From positions 744,001 to 808,000 of the forward strand of contig NZ_VHKL01000001.1 of assembly GCF_007474605.1 (NCBI RefSeq): DNA of 64,000 nucleotides, in the 5' to 3' direction. How positions within the stretch are numbered: the first letter of the stretch is position 1; every line of letters starts with the position of its first letter. The DNA comes from Rhodoligotrophos appendicifer. Lineage in GTDB: Bacteria; Pseudomonadota; Alphaproteobacteria; Rhizobiales; Im1. The notes below the pieces were generated by a model that was not told the origin of the DNA, made no database searches, and worked only from the letters and a program-made list of their open reading frames with translations. Positions 12,687-22,126 of the stretch are shown one piece after another. The position numbers and the translations under genes were made by a program.

Positions 12687-13649
12687 TCAACTCGGCAGCG
12701 GCGAATGGGCTAATGGGTGCTGCGACAGAACTTGTTTCAGCCGCTCCGCCAGCACGTGAGTATAGATCTGCGTGGTCGAAATGTCTGCATGCCCCAGCAT
12801 TTGCTGTACGGCGCGGAGATCGGCGCCTCCGGCGAGCAGGTGGCTGGCAAAGGCATGGCGCAGGACATGGGGTGAAATCCTCGCGGGGTCGATGCCGGCG
12901 CGGGCTGCCAAGCCTTTCAATTCGAGGGCAAAATACTGCCGGGTCAGATATCCGCTGCTGCCTTGTGACGGAAACAGCCAGCCCTGATCCGGCGTTCCGT
13001 TCTTGCCCTGGCGCAGCAGGCCGATATAGGTCTGAAGCGCCTCTCTTGCCTTGGAATTCAGCGGCACCAGCCGCTCTCGCCCGCCCTTGCCGCGAATGGT
13101 GAGGAAGCGGTCGTCGGTCTGCACCGTCTTCAATGTGAGGCTGACGAGCTCCGAGACGCGCATGCCCGTGGCGTAAAGAAGCTCCATCAGGCAATTCATC
13201 CGCACGGCCCGGAACTGATCGGGCTTCAGCCGGGCCTGCGTCACTTCTTCGCGAGCCAATGCCAAGAGGCGATCGACCTCTTCGACCGAAAGGATCTTGG
13301 GCAACGGCCGCCGCGCTCCGGGGCTCTCGAGGACGCTGCTGGGATCGTCGTCGCGCAGACCCTCGGCATAGAGAAACTTGTGAAATTGACGCAGGGCCGA
13401 GAGCCGTCTCGAACTGGTTGCCGCAGACAGACCATTGGCCTCTAGGCTGGAAAGATAGGCGCGCAGGTCGTCACTGGTCGCGCGCCCGATGATCTGCTTG
13501 CGCTGCGTGAGAAACACCCGGTAATCGGAAAGATCCCGCTGATAGGCATCGAGCGTGTTGCGCGCCGCGCCGCGTTCCGCGCTGAGCATCTCGAGAAAAC
13601 CCTCGATCAGGCGCCCATCGCGGGCGCCCTCAACGGAAGAGGCGTTCAT
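12687..13649 (-). CDS. xerD: Tyrosine recombinase XerD
   Basis: This is the second Xer recombinase. The N-terminal core-binding domain includes ARNTLDAYQRDLSDYRVFL. The catalytic residues are all present: Arg in YATGMRVSELVSL, H-x-x-R in HVLRHAFASHLL, His in LGHADISTTQ and Tyr in TQIYTHV. The C-terminal tail RLKQVLSQHPLAH resembles the XerD-type LKQ-L--HHP-A ending, which supports the assignment. The length of 320 residues is normal. The start overlaps the end of a 46-residue membrane ORF by 20 bases, and accA follows 86 bases downstream. Confidence 0.92.
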   Translation of the reverse strand: MNASSVEGARDGRLIEGFLEMLSAERGAARNTLDAYQRDLSDYRVFLTQRKQIIGRATSDDLRAYLSSLEANGLSAATSSRRLSALRQFHKFLYAEGLRDDDPSSVLESPGARRPLPKILSVEEVDRLLALAREEVTQARLKPDQFRAVRMNCLMELLYATGMRVSELVSLTLKTVQTDDRFLTIRGKGGRERLVPLNSKAREALQTYIGLLRQGKNGTPDQGWLFPSQGSSGYLTRQYFALELKGLAARAGIDPARISPHVLRHAFASHLLAGGADLRAVQQMLGHADISTTQIYTHVLAERLKQVLSQHPLAHSPLPS

Positions 13650-13770
13650 TCGGGACGAGCTTTACGACCTCGCTCTGTTCGGGGCGCATTGTCGCCAGCG
13701 TATAGACCGCGCCATACGCGATTCCAGCCAAACATCCCAAGATCAATAAGAAGCGCAAACTGCCGGGCAT
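13630..13770 (-). CDS. 46-residue single-span membrane protein overlapping xerD
   Basis: Translation of the minus strand from the ATG at 13770 gives 46 residues: MPGSLRFLLILGCLAGIAYG, then AVYTLATMRPEQSEVVKLVP and NERLFR. There is one membrane helix at about residues 6-26 and a charged Pro/Glu-containing tail. Its last 20 bases overlap the xerD start, which suggests co-translation. I recall similar small proteins in this position in other Hyphomicrobiales (from memory, not searched). Function unknown. Confidence 0.6.
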   Translation of the reverse strand: MPGSLRFLLILGCLAGIAYGAVYTLATMRPEQSEVVKLVPNERLFR

Positions 13771-13940
13771 GAACCTCACACTCCAATGTGCCCGAATTAT
13801 ACAGTGTATTTGTTAAGTTCGCATAGACAGACATAAACGCCTTGGCAACCCTGAGACATTCCGCACTGCGGAGGCCCTTGCCCTTTTCGATTTGGAACAG
13901 GCGGTTTACAACGGACGCGAGGGACGAGGTTTTCAAAGCG

Positions 13941-14525
13941 ATGAGCGTCGCAGGCGTGGGGCAGGTCCCCAGAGATCATAATGGTGTGACCGAGGCGCTA
14001 GGGTCCCGCAGCATTGTGCTGATCGGGCTCATGGGTGCGGGCAAGACCACCGTGGGCCGCCGCCTTGCTCAGCGCTTGGGGCTGCCTTTCGTCGATGCGG
14101 ATCAGGAAATCGAAGCCGCCGCCGGCAAGACCATTCCCGAGATCTTTGCCGATCATGGAGAGGCCTATTTCCGGGAGGGCGAACGTCGGGTCATCGGGCG
14201 CCTGATGCTCAGGGGTCCTCAGGTGCTGGCCACGGGCGGCGGTGCTTTCATGGATCCGGCGACGCGAGCCGCCATTGCAGAGCATGGCGTCCCCATCTGG
14301 CTCCGCGCTGACTTGCCGCTGCTAATGAAACGGGTTCGCCGGCGCTCCAACCGACCGTTGCTGAACAACGAAGACCCGGAAGGGGTCATGAAGCGCCTTA
14401 TGGATGAGCGATATCCGGTTTATTCGCAGGCTCGCTTCGTCGTTGACAGCAGGGACGTGCCGCACGACCTGATCGTCAACGAAATTCTGCGGCTTCTGGC
14501 CGAGACGCAATCTTTTGAGAGTTAA
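13941..14525 (+). CDS. aroK: Shikimate kinase
   Basis: This enzyme phosphorylates shikimate at the 3-hydroxyl with ATP, the fifth step of the shikimate pathway to aromatic amino acids. It has the Walker A motif IGLMGAGKTTVGRRLA, the shikimate-binding FVDADQEIE, and FREGERRVIGRL followed by ATGGGAF. The lid region contains RRRSNRPLLN. I start at the ATG at 13941 because a GAGG site precedes it; the frame is open to 13842 but gives a poor N-terminus. aroB follows eight bases downstream, the common aroK-aroB pair. Confidence 0.94.
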   Translation: MSVAGVGQVPRDHNGVTEALGSRSIVLIGLMGAGKTTVGRRLAQRLGLPFVDADQEIEAAAGKTIPEIFADHGEAYFREGERRVIGRLMLRGPQVLATGGGAFMDPATRAAIAEHGVPIWLRADLPLLMKRVRRRSNRPLLNNEDPEGVMKRLMDERYPVYSQARFVVDSRDVPHDLIVNEILRLLAETQSFES

Positions 14526-14532
14526 CCAATCC

Positions 14533-15693
14533 ATGAACGCCGAAGCAGAGACGGGTCTCGTTTCGCCGACTGAGGTCGTCGGCGTCGAATTGGGCCGGCG
14601 TCGCTATGACATCCATATAGGATCCCACCTCCTGGAACGCGCCGGCGAACTGGTGGAGCCGATTCTCGCCCGTCCGCGGACTGCGATCGTGACGGACGAG
14701 ACTGTGGCGGAGCTGCACCTTCGGCGCCTGCAGGAGGGGCTCAGCGCCCGTGGCATCGAGGCGAAGGCGATCGTCCTGCCGGCGGGAGAACGAAGCAAGA
14801 GCTTCGCCACCCTGGAGGTGCTGTGCGACGGACTGCTCCAGGCCGGGATCGAACGGCGGGACCATGTGATCGCCCTAGGCGGCGGCGTGATGGGCGATCT
14901 GGTCGGCTTCGCCGCGGCGATCCTGAGGCGGGGCGTGCGGTTCATTCAGATACCGACGACGCTCCTGGCGCAGGTCGATTCATCCGTTGGGGGCAAGACC
15001 GGCATCAACGCCAAAGCGGGCAAAAACCTCATCGGAGCATTTCATCAGCCGGATCTGGTCATCGCCGATACCAGCCTGCTTGACACCCTCCCGCCTCGTC
15101 AGTTTCGGGCAGGCTATGCGGAAGTCGTGAAATACGGTCTGCTCGGCGATCGCGGCTTCTATGATTGGCTCGATGCGCACCTGGAGAATATCGTCAATCA
15201 GGATGGAGCCGATCGCCTCCACGCCATTGCAACATGCTGCCGGGCGAAAGCGGAAATCGTGGTGGAGGATGAGTTTGAGACGGGACGTCGTGCCCTTCTG
15301 AACCTGGGCCACACCTTTGGCCACGCCCTGGAGGCGGCAACGGGCTATTCCGACCGGTTGATCCATGGTGAAGCGGTGGCAATCGGCACGGCCCAGGCCT
15401 TTCGCTTCTCGGAACGTCTGGGGCTCTGTGCAGGAGGAACGGCACTTCGCGTTGAAACGCATCTGCGAAGGGCGGGCCTCCCGATCGACGTTTCTGCGAT
15501 TCCTGGTGATTTGCCGGGGGCAGGAGAGCTTGTTGAGATCATGCGCCAGGACAAGAAGGCGATCGCGGGAAAGCTCACCTTCATCCTCGTCCGTGGCATC
15601 GGTGAGGCTTTTGTCAGCCGCGACGTCGATGAAGGCGATGTGAGACGTTTTCTGGAGGAGGAATTGGCGGGGCGCCAATCAGCGAGAGGGTGA
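14533..15693 (+). CDS. aroB: 3-dehydroquinate synthase
   Basis: AroB converts DAHP to 3-dehydroquinate with NAD+ and a divalent metal. The NAD-binding motif ALGGGVMGDLVGFAAA is intact, as are QIPTTLLAQVDSSVGGKTGI and the metal-binding His of LNLGHTFGHALEAATGY and HGEAVAIG. The length of about 386 residues is normal. The ATG at 14533 is chosen; a TTG at 14515 inside the aroK end is the alternative start. It is co-transcribed with aroK. Confidence 0.95.
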   Translation: MNAEAETGLVSPTEVVGVELGRRRYDIHIGSHLLERAGELVEPILARPRTAIVTDETVAELHLRRLQEGLSARGIEAKAIVLPAGERSKSFATLEVLCDGLLQAGIERRDHVIALGGGVMGDLVGFAAAILRRGVRFIQIPTTLLAQVDSSVGGKTGINAKAGKNLIGAFHQPDLVIADTSLLDTLPPRQFRAGYAEVVKYGLLGDRGFYDWLDAHLENIVNQDGADRLHAIATCCRAKAEIVVEDEFETGRRALLNLGHTFGHALEAATGYSDRLIHGEAVAIGTAQAFRFSERLGLCAGGTALRVETHLRRAGLPIDVSAIPGDLPGAGELVEIMRQDKKAIAGKLTFILVRGIGEAFVSRDVDEGDVRRFLEEELAGRQSARG

Positions 15694-15722
15694 GGTTGCG
15701 ACGCCTGGCCGAGCCGGCTTCC

Positions 15723-16004
15723 TCATTCCTCCCCGGGGACGCGTGCGGTAATCGCCAAAGCGTGTACCCGGTCTCGCAACTCTTCGGACAGAGCGCGATT
15801 GACCATGCGATGCCGCTCGATCGGCCGCTTGCCGACGAAGGCATCTGAGACGATTGAAACCCGAAAGTGAGTTTCGCCTCCCGGACGATGGCCCTGATGT
15901 CCAGCGTGCAGATCCGATTCGTCCAGGATTTCCAGCTGATTCGGACCGAACTCCCGCGTCAGTTTCTCTCTGATCGATGCTGCCACTCGGCCGGTTGCCG
16001 TCAT
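15723..16004 (-). CDS. BolA family protein
   Basis: This small protein (93 residues from the ATG at 16004) has the BolA fold signature: IREKLTREFGPNQLEILDES, GGETHFRVSIVSDAFVG, and the RHRMVNRALSEEL helix. BolA proteins bind iron-sulfur clusters together with monothiol glutaredoxins and affect cell shape and iron handling. An AGGTGGG site precedes the ATG; a GTG at 16016 is an alternative. It faces the J-domain gene divergently, in the common rhizobial order bolA, J-domain protein, cobS, cobT. Confidence 0.88.
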   Translation of the reverse strand: MTATGRVAASIREKLTREFGPNQLEILDESDLHAGHQGHRPGGETHFRVSIVSDAFVGKRPIERHRMVNRALSEELRDRVHALAITARVPGEE

Positions 16005-16126
16005 ATCGATGCCCACCTGCGTGAAGAAACCTATCGTAGAGGATGTAGGGGTTCTATGAGAGGCTTGTCCAGAGGGCTGATCGTCGCCTTGCAGCGCTCA
16101 ATCCACATACCCATAATCGCCGGACC

Positions 16127-16753
16127 ATGAAACTCGACTCGAAATATTTTGATCGCATTCGCGTAAAGCCGAACAAGGACCGCACCGCGCAGGCCAATGG
16201 GCCGCGTTGCGAATGGCCTGACTGTGGAGCTCCCGCGACCCATCCCGCCCCCAAGGGGCGCGGCAAGGATGGCGAGTACCATCAGTTCTGCTTTGACCAT
16301 GTGCGGGAATACAATTCCTCCTATAATTATTTCAAAGGCATGCGCGACAACGAATTCATCGATTATCAGCGTGACGCCTTGCATGGCCACCGGCCCACTT
16401 GGAAGATCGGGTCCAACCCCTGGTCTTCACAGAAGGCCGAGCAGAGAGCCCGCCGTGCCGGCGGCTTTCGCTATAATCAGGAATTCTATGATCCCCATGA
16501 GGTGTTCGGCAGCGGCGCCGCCTACACGGCGGATCCTTCGCGCCCGACGCGTCAGGTCCGCAACGCCGAGCGGAAGGCTCTCGACGTGATGGGATTGGAC
16601 GAGAATGTCACGGCCGAAGAGGTCAAGGCGCAGTTCAAATTGTTGGTGAAACGCCATCATCCGGACGCCAATGGCGGGAGTCGGGAGGGCGAGGACAAGC
16701 TTAGGGCGGTGATTAATGCCTACAACTATCTCAAATCTGCAGGATTTTGCTGA
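16127..16753 (+). CDS. J-domain (DnaJ-like) protein
   Basis: The 208-residue protein ends in a J domain (about residues 145-206). Its hallmark is LVKRHHPDANGGS, containing the HPD tripeptide that stimulates Hsp70 ATPase activity. The first 100 residues are a conserved rhizobial extension with two Cys-x(4)-Cys-like features (CEWPDCGAP) and aromatic-rich DHVREYNSSYNYFKGM. The Cys/His pattern (C..C....H......C..H) might bind zinc; this is inference. It lies upstream of cobS. Its client is unknown. Confidence 0.85.
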   Translation: MKLDSKYFDRIRVKPNKDRTAQANGPRCEWPDCGAPATHPAPKGRGKDGEYHQFCFDHVREYNSSYNYFKGMRDNEFIDYQRDALHGHRPTWKIGSNPWSSQKAEQRARRAGGFRYNQEFYDPHEVFGSGAAYTADPSRPTRQVRNAERKALDVMGLDENVTAEEVKAQFKLLVKRHHPDANGGSREGEDKLRAVINAYNYLKSAGFC

Positions 16754-16894
16754 GACGGCGGCGGTTTGACGCTTGCGGGCGGTACCGTGGCCGGACTACA
16801 CATCGTCATCCGAGAGTACCACCTTAGGTCTTGAACCCTCGCAGCCGCGCCAGACACCGGGTTGGGCGCAATCGAACGCTCAGGAAGGATTTCG

Positions 16895-17884
16895 ATGAAC
16901 CCTCAGGTAAATGGGGAAGTGGCCGGCACGCCAGACATGAAGGTTTCTGTCCGTCAGGTCTTTGGCTTGGACAGCGACTTGGAAGTGCCAGCCTTCTCAC
17001 AGACCAGCGAGCATGTGCCTGATCTGGACGAGGACTACTTGTTCAATCGCGAGACCACGCTCGCGATCCTCGCCGGCTTTGCGCACAATCGTCGTGTGAT
17101 GATTACGGGCTACCATGGGACGGGAAAATCCACCCATATCGAGCAGGTGGCGGCGCGGCTGAACTGGCCTTGCGTCCGCGTCAACCTCGACAGCCACATC
17201 AGCCGAATCGATCTTGTCGGGAAGGACGCCATCGTTCTGCGCGAGGGCAAGCAGGTGACGGAGTTCCGCGAGGGCATCCTGCCCTGGGCGCTGCAGACCA
17301 ACACCGCTCTTGTCTTCGACGAGTATGATGCCGGCCGTCCGGACGTCATGTTCGTCATTCAGCGCGTGCTGGAAGTCTCCGGCAAGCTCACGCTTTTGGA
17401 CCAAAACCGGGTGATCCGTCCGCATCCTTCGTTCCGGCTGTTCTCGACGGCGAATACCGTCGGTCTGGGCGATACATCGGGACTTTACCACGGCACCCAG
17501 CAGATCAATCAGGGCCAGATGGACCGCTGGAGCATCGTCACCACCTTGAACTACCTGCCGCTGGAGCAGGAGAATTCGATCGTGCTGTCGAAATGCAAGA
17601 GCCTGGACAATCCGCAGGGCCGTAAAGTTGTGACGGATATGGTGCGCCTGGCCGACATGACCCGCTCAGCCTTCATGAACGGTGATCTCTCAACCGTCAT
17701 GAGCCCGCGCACGGTGATCACCTGGGCAGAGAACACCGAGATATTCCGTGATCGGGGCTTTGCCTTCCGGGTGACCTTCTTGAACAAATGCGACGAGCTC
17801 GAGCGCGGCTTGGTGGCTGAGTTCTACCAGCGATGCTTCGGCGAGGAGCTGCCGGAATCGACCGCGCATGTGGGACTCTCTTGA
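16895..17884 (+). CDS. cobS: Cobaltochelatase subunit CobS
   Basis: CobS is the AAA+ ATPase of the aerobic CobN-CobS-CobT cobaltochelatase, which inserts cobalt into hydrogenobyrinic acid a,c-diamide. The Walker A motif GYHGTGKST lies near residue 72, [15 protein letters not shown] is Walker B, and [13 protein letters not shown] forms the sensor region. The ATG at 16895 follows an AGGAAGG site. At about 329 residues it has the normal length. cobT follows after 23 bases. cobN is not in the window. Confidence 0.94.
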   Translation: MNPQVNGEVAGTPDMKVSVRQVFGLDSDLEVPAFSQTSEHVPDLDEDYLFNRETTLAILAGFAHNRRVMITGYHGTGKSTHIEQVAARLNWPCVRVNLDSHISRIDLVGKDAIVLREGKQVTEFREGILPWALQTNTALVFDEYDAGRPDVMFVIQRVLEVSGKLTLLDQNRVIRPHPSFRLFSTANTVGLGDTSGLYHGTQQINQGQMDRWSIVTTLNYLPLEQENSIVLSKCKSLDNPQGRKVVTDMVRLADMTRSAFMNGDLSTVMSPRTVITWAENTEIFRDRGFAFRVTFLNKCDELERGLVAEFYQRCFGEELPESTAHVGLS

Positions 17885-17907
17885 TATCGGAGGTTTTCCG
17901 GTAAGAC

Positions 17908-19791
17908 ATGGCTACGGACAAGGAAGCACCCTCCGCCCCGTTTAAGCGCGCCCTCTCTCTGGCGATGCGAACCATTGCCCACGAGCCGGAACTCCAGGTC
18001 ACCTTCGGTGGCGAGGCGCCGGGTCTTTCGGGCACGCGGGCTCGGCTTCCCCAAGTCGACCATGACCTCGATCCGGCCAATGTCGCGGTGACGCGTGGCG
18101 TTGCGGATTCATTTGCCTTGCGCCTCGCCAACCACAACAACGATGTCCACAGCCGCTATCGTCCCGAAGGACGCAATGCCCGTGCCGTGTTCGAGGCCGT
18201 GGAGCAGGCGCGCGTCGAGGCGATCGGAGCGCGGGACATGCGCGGCATGGCGGATAACCTCACCGCCATGCTGGATGACCGGTACCAGAGACGATCGGTC
18301 TCCCAGGTGCGCGACCGCAAGGAAGCACCCCTCGACGAAGCCGTGGGGCTCCTTGTGCGGGAGAGGCTCACAGGGGCCGAACCGCCCGACAATGCGCGTC
18401 TGCTGGTCGATCTCTGGCGCCCCTGGATCGAGGAGAAGGCGGGTGCGCGCCTTGATGGCCTCACCAATGCGCTGACCGATCAGACGGCCTTCGCGCGCCT
18501 GACCCGAGATATCATCGCTTCACTCGATATGGCCGACGAGCTCGGGCAGGATCCGGATGAGGGCGAGGAAAATTCCGAGGATGGAGAGACGGCCGAAGGC
18601 AGCGAGCCTGACCAGGGCCAGGAGAGTGACGGCGAGGAGTCGGAGGACTCCCAGAGTGACGATGTCCAGGACGCCCAGGGCGAGCTTGAGAGCAGTGATC
18701 AGCAGACGACCGACGCGGATGTCGAGGAGGTCCCGGAAGACGGTGAATCCGAAGAAGCTCCCGACGGCAGCGAGCCTTGGCGTCCTCAACTCCCCTTCTC
18801 CAGCGCGAACAACGAGGACTTCTACAAAGTCTTCACTCCGGCTTTCGACGAGGAAATAGCAGCGGAAGACCTGTGCGACGCCGACGAGCTCCAAAGGCTG
18901 CGCAACTATCTGGACAAGCAGCTGGCGCACCTCCAGGGCGTGGTCGCACGCTTGGCGAATCGACTGCAGCGTCGTCTCCTCGCCAAGCAGAACCGCTCCT
19001 GGGACTTTGACTTGGAGGAAGGCATTCTGGACGCTGCGCGCCTGTCGCGCGTGATGACCGATCCCATGCACCCCTTGTCGTTCAAGATGGAGCAGGACAC
19101 GAATTTCCGTGACACGGTGGTGACGCTGCTGTTGGACAATTCCGGGTCCATGCGCGGCCGCCCGATCACGGTGGCGGCGACCTGCGCGGATATATTGGCG
19201 CGCACGTTGGAGCGGTGCGGCGTGAAGGTCGAGATCCTGGGCTTCACCACCCGGGCCTGGAAGGGCGGTCAGGCCCGCGAGCGGTGGCTCGCCTCGGGCA
19301 AGCCGGCAGTGCCGGGGCGACTGAACGATCTCCGACACATCATCTACAAATCGGCCGACATGCCCTGGCGTCGCGCCCGCCGTAACCTCGGCCTGATGAT
19401 GCGCGAAGGGCTGCTGAAGGAGAACATCGACGGCGAAGCGCTGATCTGGGCGCATAACCGCTTGCTCGGCCGACGGGAGCAGCGACGCATCCTGATGGTG
19501 ATCTCAGACGGCGCTCCGGTCGATGATTCCACCTTGTCGGTCAATCCGGGCAACTACCTGGAGCGGCACCTCCGGCAGGTCATCAACGACATCGAGACGC
19601 GTTCGCCGGTGGAGCTGATCGCCATCGGCATCGGCCATGACGTCACCCGCTACTATCGCCGGGCTGTGACCATCGTCGATGCCGAGGAGCTCGGAGGAGC
19701 CATGACGGACAAGTTGGCCGAGCTGTTCGATGACGACGCTCCCTTACCCCAGGGGCGTTCGATGCGGCCACGCAGGAAAAAAGTCGCGTGA
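17908..19791 (+). CDS. cobT: Cobaltochelatase subunit CobT
   Basis: CobT is the von Willebrand A-domain partner of CobS in cobalt insertion. The middle of the protein (about residues 210-290) is a very acidic stretch full of Glu, Asp and Ser, typical of CobT and of BchD-like subunits. The C-terminal VWA domain carries the MIDAS motif [12 protein letters not shown] near residue 410. The 627 residues match the family. The gene forms an operon with cobS. Confidence 0.94.
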   Translation: MATDKEAPSAPFKRALSLAMRTIAHEPELQVTFGGEAPGLSGTRARLPQVDHDLDPANVAVTRGVADSFALRLANHNNDVHSRYRPEGRNARAVFEAVEQARVEAIGARDMRGMADNLTAMLDDRYQRRSVSQVRDRKEAPLDEAVGLLVRERLTGAEPPDNARLLVDLWRPWIEEKAGARLDGLTNALTDQTAFARLTRDIIASLDMADELGQDPDEGEENSEDGETAEGSEPDQGQESDGEESEDSQSDDVQDAQGELESSDQQTTDADVEEVPEDGESEEAPDGSEPWRPQLPFSSANNEDFYKVFTPAFDEEIAAEDLCDADELQRLRNYLDKQLAHLQGVVARLANRLQRRLLAKQNRSWDFDLEEGILDAARLSRVMTDPMHPLSFKMEQDTNFRDTVVTLLLDNSGSMRGRPITVAATCADILARTLERCGVKVEILGFTTRAWKGGQARERWLASGKPAVPGRLNDLRHIIYKSADMPWRRARRNLGLMMREGLLKENIDGEALIWAHNRLLGRREQRRILMVISDGAPVDDSTLSVNPGNYLERHLRQVINDIETRSPVELIAIGIGHDVTRYYRRAVTIVDAEELGGAMTDKLAELFDDDAPLPQGRSMRPRRKKVA

Positions 19792-19864
19792 TGTCGTCGT
19801 CGCCGTTTTCGGTTCCGCTAAACTGAGGTTGTACCGCCTCGTCTTCTCAGCCTGTTGGGGTCCT

Positions 19865-20902
19865 ATGCGCCGCCTGCTCGGGTCGTTTCTGCTCGTCGGA
19901 CTTCTTCTGGTCTCTCTGAACGCACATTGGGCCTCCGGGCAGGAAACTGCCCCAGGTCCTATTGCCCTCAGTTTCAGGCCCATCGATTTCGTGGTGGGTG
20001 CCCCCGAGGAGACTCGTTTCGGCAAGCTGGAATGGCGTGGCGGTCTGCAGATCAGCAGCACTGATCCCCGCTTTGGCGGCTTTTCAAGTCTGGCCGTCTC
20101 AAGCGACGGCGACCGGCTCCTGTCCACCAGCGACCAGGGTTGGTGGCTGAAGCTCGGCCTGAAATATGATGCTGGAGGCAAGCTCGCCGGCGTTGAGAAT
20201 GGCGAAATGGCCGCCATTTTGGACAAGGATGGCAACCCCTATCAACGTAAATATGAACGTGATACCGAAGCGATGACCCCCTTGTCCGACAAGGGCATTG
20301 ATGGGCCCGTCGCAGTTGGTTTTGAAAGCAAGGTGCGTATCGATCGCTACGACATCGGCGCCGAAGGCTTTGCCGCTCGACCGCAGCCGGTCGATGTGAC
20401 GATCCCGAAGATGATGAAGAACGGTCCGGGCAATGCCCAGCTGGAGGCGATGGCCCGCTTCCCCTCGGGAAAAATGGCCGACAAGCTGGTCGCCATCAGT
20501 GAGGCCAATCTCGACAAGGCCGGCAATATTAGAGCCTGGCTGTTGGACAAGCGGAAGTCTGTCGCCTTTGCGGTCGAGAGGCTCGAGACTTTCAAGATCA
20601 CCGACGTGGCCGTGCTGCCGAACCAGGATCTGGTCACGGTCGAGCGGGATTTTTCGGCCACCGAGCGACGCCTCCGGATGGCCATCCGGCGCTTCTCCTC
20701 GTCTGATATCGCAGAGGGAAAGACGATCAAGGGCGAGATTCTGATGAAGGCGGAGTGGCCCCGCACCAGCATCGACAATATGGAGGCACTCGCCACCTAT
20801 CGATCAGCCGATGGCGAGCAGCGCCTTCTCGTTATGTCGGATGACAACTACAATGGATTCCTGCAGCGAACGCTTCTTCTGCAGTTTGCTCTCAAAGATT
20901 GA
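19865..20902 (+). CDS. Esterase-like phytase-family secreted protein
   Basis: The protein starts with a signal peptide (MRRLLGSFLLVGLLLVSLNA, cut around WASGQ). The mature part fits the 'esterase-like activity of phytase' family: GGLQISSTDPRFGGFSSLAV, SDGDRLLSTSDQGWWL, and the C-terminal NMEALATYRSADGEQRLLVMS with DDNYN. This family has a beta-propeller fold. Enzyme activity is inferred from the family name only. I start at the ATG at 19865; the frame is open into the cobT end. It is convergent with the transporter gene, two bases away. Confidence 0.82.
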   Translation: MRRLLGSFLLVGLLLVSLNAHWASGQETAPGPIALSFRPIDFVVGAPEETRFGKLEWRGGLQISSTDPRFGGFSSLAVSSDGDRLLSTSDQGWWLKLGLKYDAGGKLAGVENGEMAAILDKDGNPYQRKYERDTEAMTPLSDKGIDGPVAVGFESKVRIDRYDIGAEGFAARPQPVDVTIPKMMKNGPGNAQLEAMARFPSGKMADKLVAISEANLDKAGNIRAWLLDKRKSVAFAVERLETFKITDVAVLPNQDLVTVERDFSATERRLRMAIRRFSSSDIAEGKTIKGEILMKAEWPRTSIDNMEALATYRSADGEQRLLVMSDDNYNGFLQRTLLLQFALKD

Positions 20903-20904
20903 GG

Positions 20905-21519
20905 CTAGGCGTTGCCGGTGCGGACGGCTTCGAGCGGAGGAATCAACCGCCGCAGCGCCGCGAAGGGGACGAGCAGGATGACGGCGACGAGCAGCTTCAC
21001 CAACAGGTCGCCGAATGCCCATCCGACCCATATGGGGAGTTCAAGGCTTGCGGAGCCGATGCCATAAACCGCCAGGGGCAGGCCGGTCGCTGCGAACGCA
21101 AGTGAAAAGAAGATCACGGTATCGAGCAACGAGCCCATCACCGATGAAACCAGCGGTGGCTTCCACCAGGCCTCGCGCCGGAGCCGGTTGAACACCAGAA
21201 CGTCCAGCAATTGCGCACAGAGAAACGCCGTGCCCGACGCCAGGGCGATCCGCGGCGTCGCCAGAAGGATCGACAGCAGCACGGCAAGGCCGAAGCCGAC
21301 ATAGACCACATGCCGCGCGCGCTCTGGGCCGAAGCGGCGGTTCGTCAGTTCAGTGACGAAAAAGCTCAGCGGATAGGTGAACGCGCCCCAGGTCAGAAGC
21401 TCGCCCAGCCCGAAAGGCGTGAACGGGTATTGGACCAGAACATTGGAGGCGGCGACGACGGCGACCATGGCCGCCACCGGAACAATCAGCTGGGTCGCGG
21501 ATTGCCGTAAAGCGGCCAT
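20905..21519 (-). CDS. VUT family (queuosine-precursor-type) transporter
   Basis: This 204-residue integral membrane protein has about six hydrophobic segments. Features of the YhhQ/DUF165 (VUT) family are YPLSFFVTELTNRRFGPERA, GTAFLCAQLLDVLVFNRLRR and SSVMGSLLDTVIFFSLAF. Members of this family take up queuosine precursors such as preQ0 or preQ1. Which one is imported here is not readable. It lies 25 bases downstream of rpmB. Confidence 0.85.
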   Translation of the reverse strand: MAALRQSATQLIVPVAAMVAVVAASNVLVQYPFTPFGLGELLTWGAFTYPLSFFVTELTNRRFGPERARHVVYVGFGLAVLLSILLATPRIALASGTAFLCAQLLDVLVFNRLRREAWWKPPLVSSVMGSLLDTVIFFSLAFAATGLPLAVYGIGSASLELPIWVGWAFGDLLVKLLVAVILLVPFAALRRLIPPLEAVRTGNA

Positions 21520-21544
21520 CGCTCCTGCCTCCCGAGGTCTGCCG

Positions 21545-21880
21545 TCAGGATGCTGGGGCAGCAGTCTCTGGCGTCGCAGCTGCAGTGGCCGCAGCCGCAG
21601 AGTCAGTCTTTTTCTTGATCTGACGCTTCAGCCGGCGTGCATGCAGCGACAGCTCGAGGTCGCGAGCCTTCAGCAGGAATGCATCCAGTCCGCCACGGTG
21701 TTCGACCGCCTTCAAGGCGCTCGCGCTGACCCGGAAGCGGTAGGACTGGTTCAGCTGCTCGCTCATCAGATGAACGCTGCACAGATTCGGGAGGAACCGG
21801 CGACGGCTCTTATTGTTGGCGTGACTGACATTGTTGCCACTCTGCACGCCTTTCCCGGTTAGTTCGCAACGGCGGGACAT
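21545..21880 (-). CDS. rpmB: Ribosomal protein bL28
   Basis: Large-subunit ribosomal protein. It starts [20 protein letters not shown] and continues [13 protein letters not shown], the bL28 hallmark. The 111 residues include an Ala/Thr/Pro-rich tail of about 20 residues, as in other alphaproteobacteria. The ATG at 21880 is right for the family; the open frame upstream to 21928 is not homologous. Confidence 0.96.
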   Translation of the reverse strand: MSRRCELTGKGVQSGNNVSHANNKSRRRFLPNLCSVHLMSEQLNQSYRFRVSASALKAVEHRGGLDAFLLKARDLELSLHARRLKRQIKKKTDSAAAATAAATPETAAPAS

Positions 21881-22126
21881 TACTCTGCTCCGGTTGTTCT
21901 GCAATGAAGAGCCGGTCCCAGAGGACAAACGAGCTCATGGCGCCCAAGGCGCCTGCCATAAGGATGCGATGCTATAAGGCGCGATCCCGGGCCAAGTCAA
22001 GTCGGCAGCCATATTCAGCCCGCATTCATGGGCTGAAATGAGAATGTGAAAGACAGGGGTGTGTCTTGACCTTCCGCTCCCTGGTTAGCACATGCGCTTG
22101 AGCAGAATGACAGTGATGGATGGACG

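Noticed and set aside
12601-13194. N-terminal extension of accA
   Set aside because: The open frame upstream of the accA start is the other-frame shadow of xerD and is not similar to AccA, whose normal start is at 12600.
8043-13649. The two tyrosine recombinases as mobile-element integrases
   Set aside because: Both match Xer proteins in length, motifs and core-gene context (priA, accA, aroKB) and lie outside the island.
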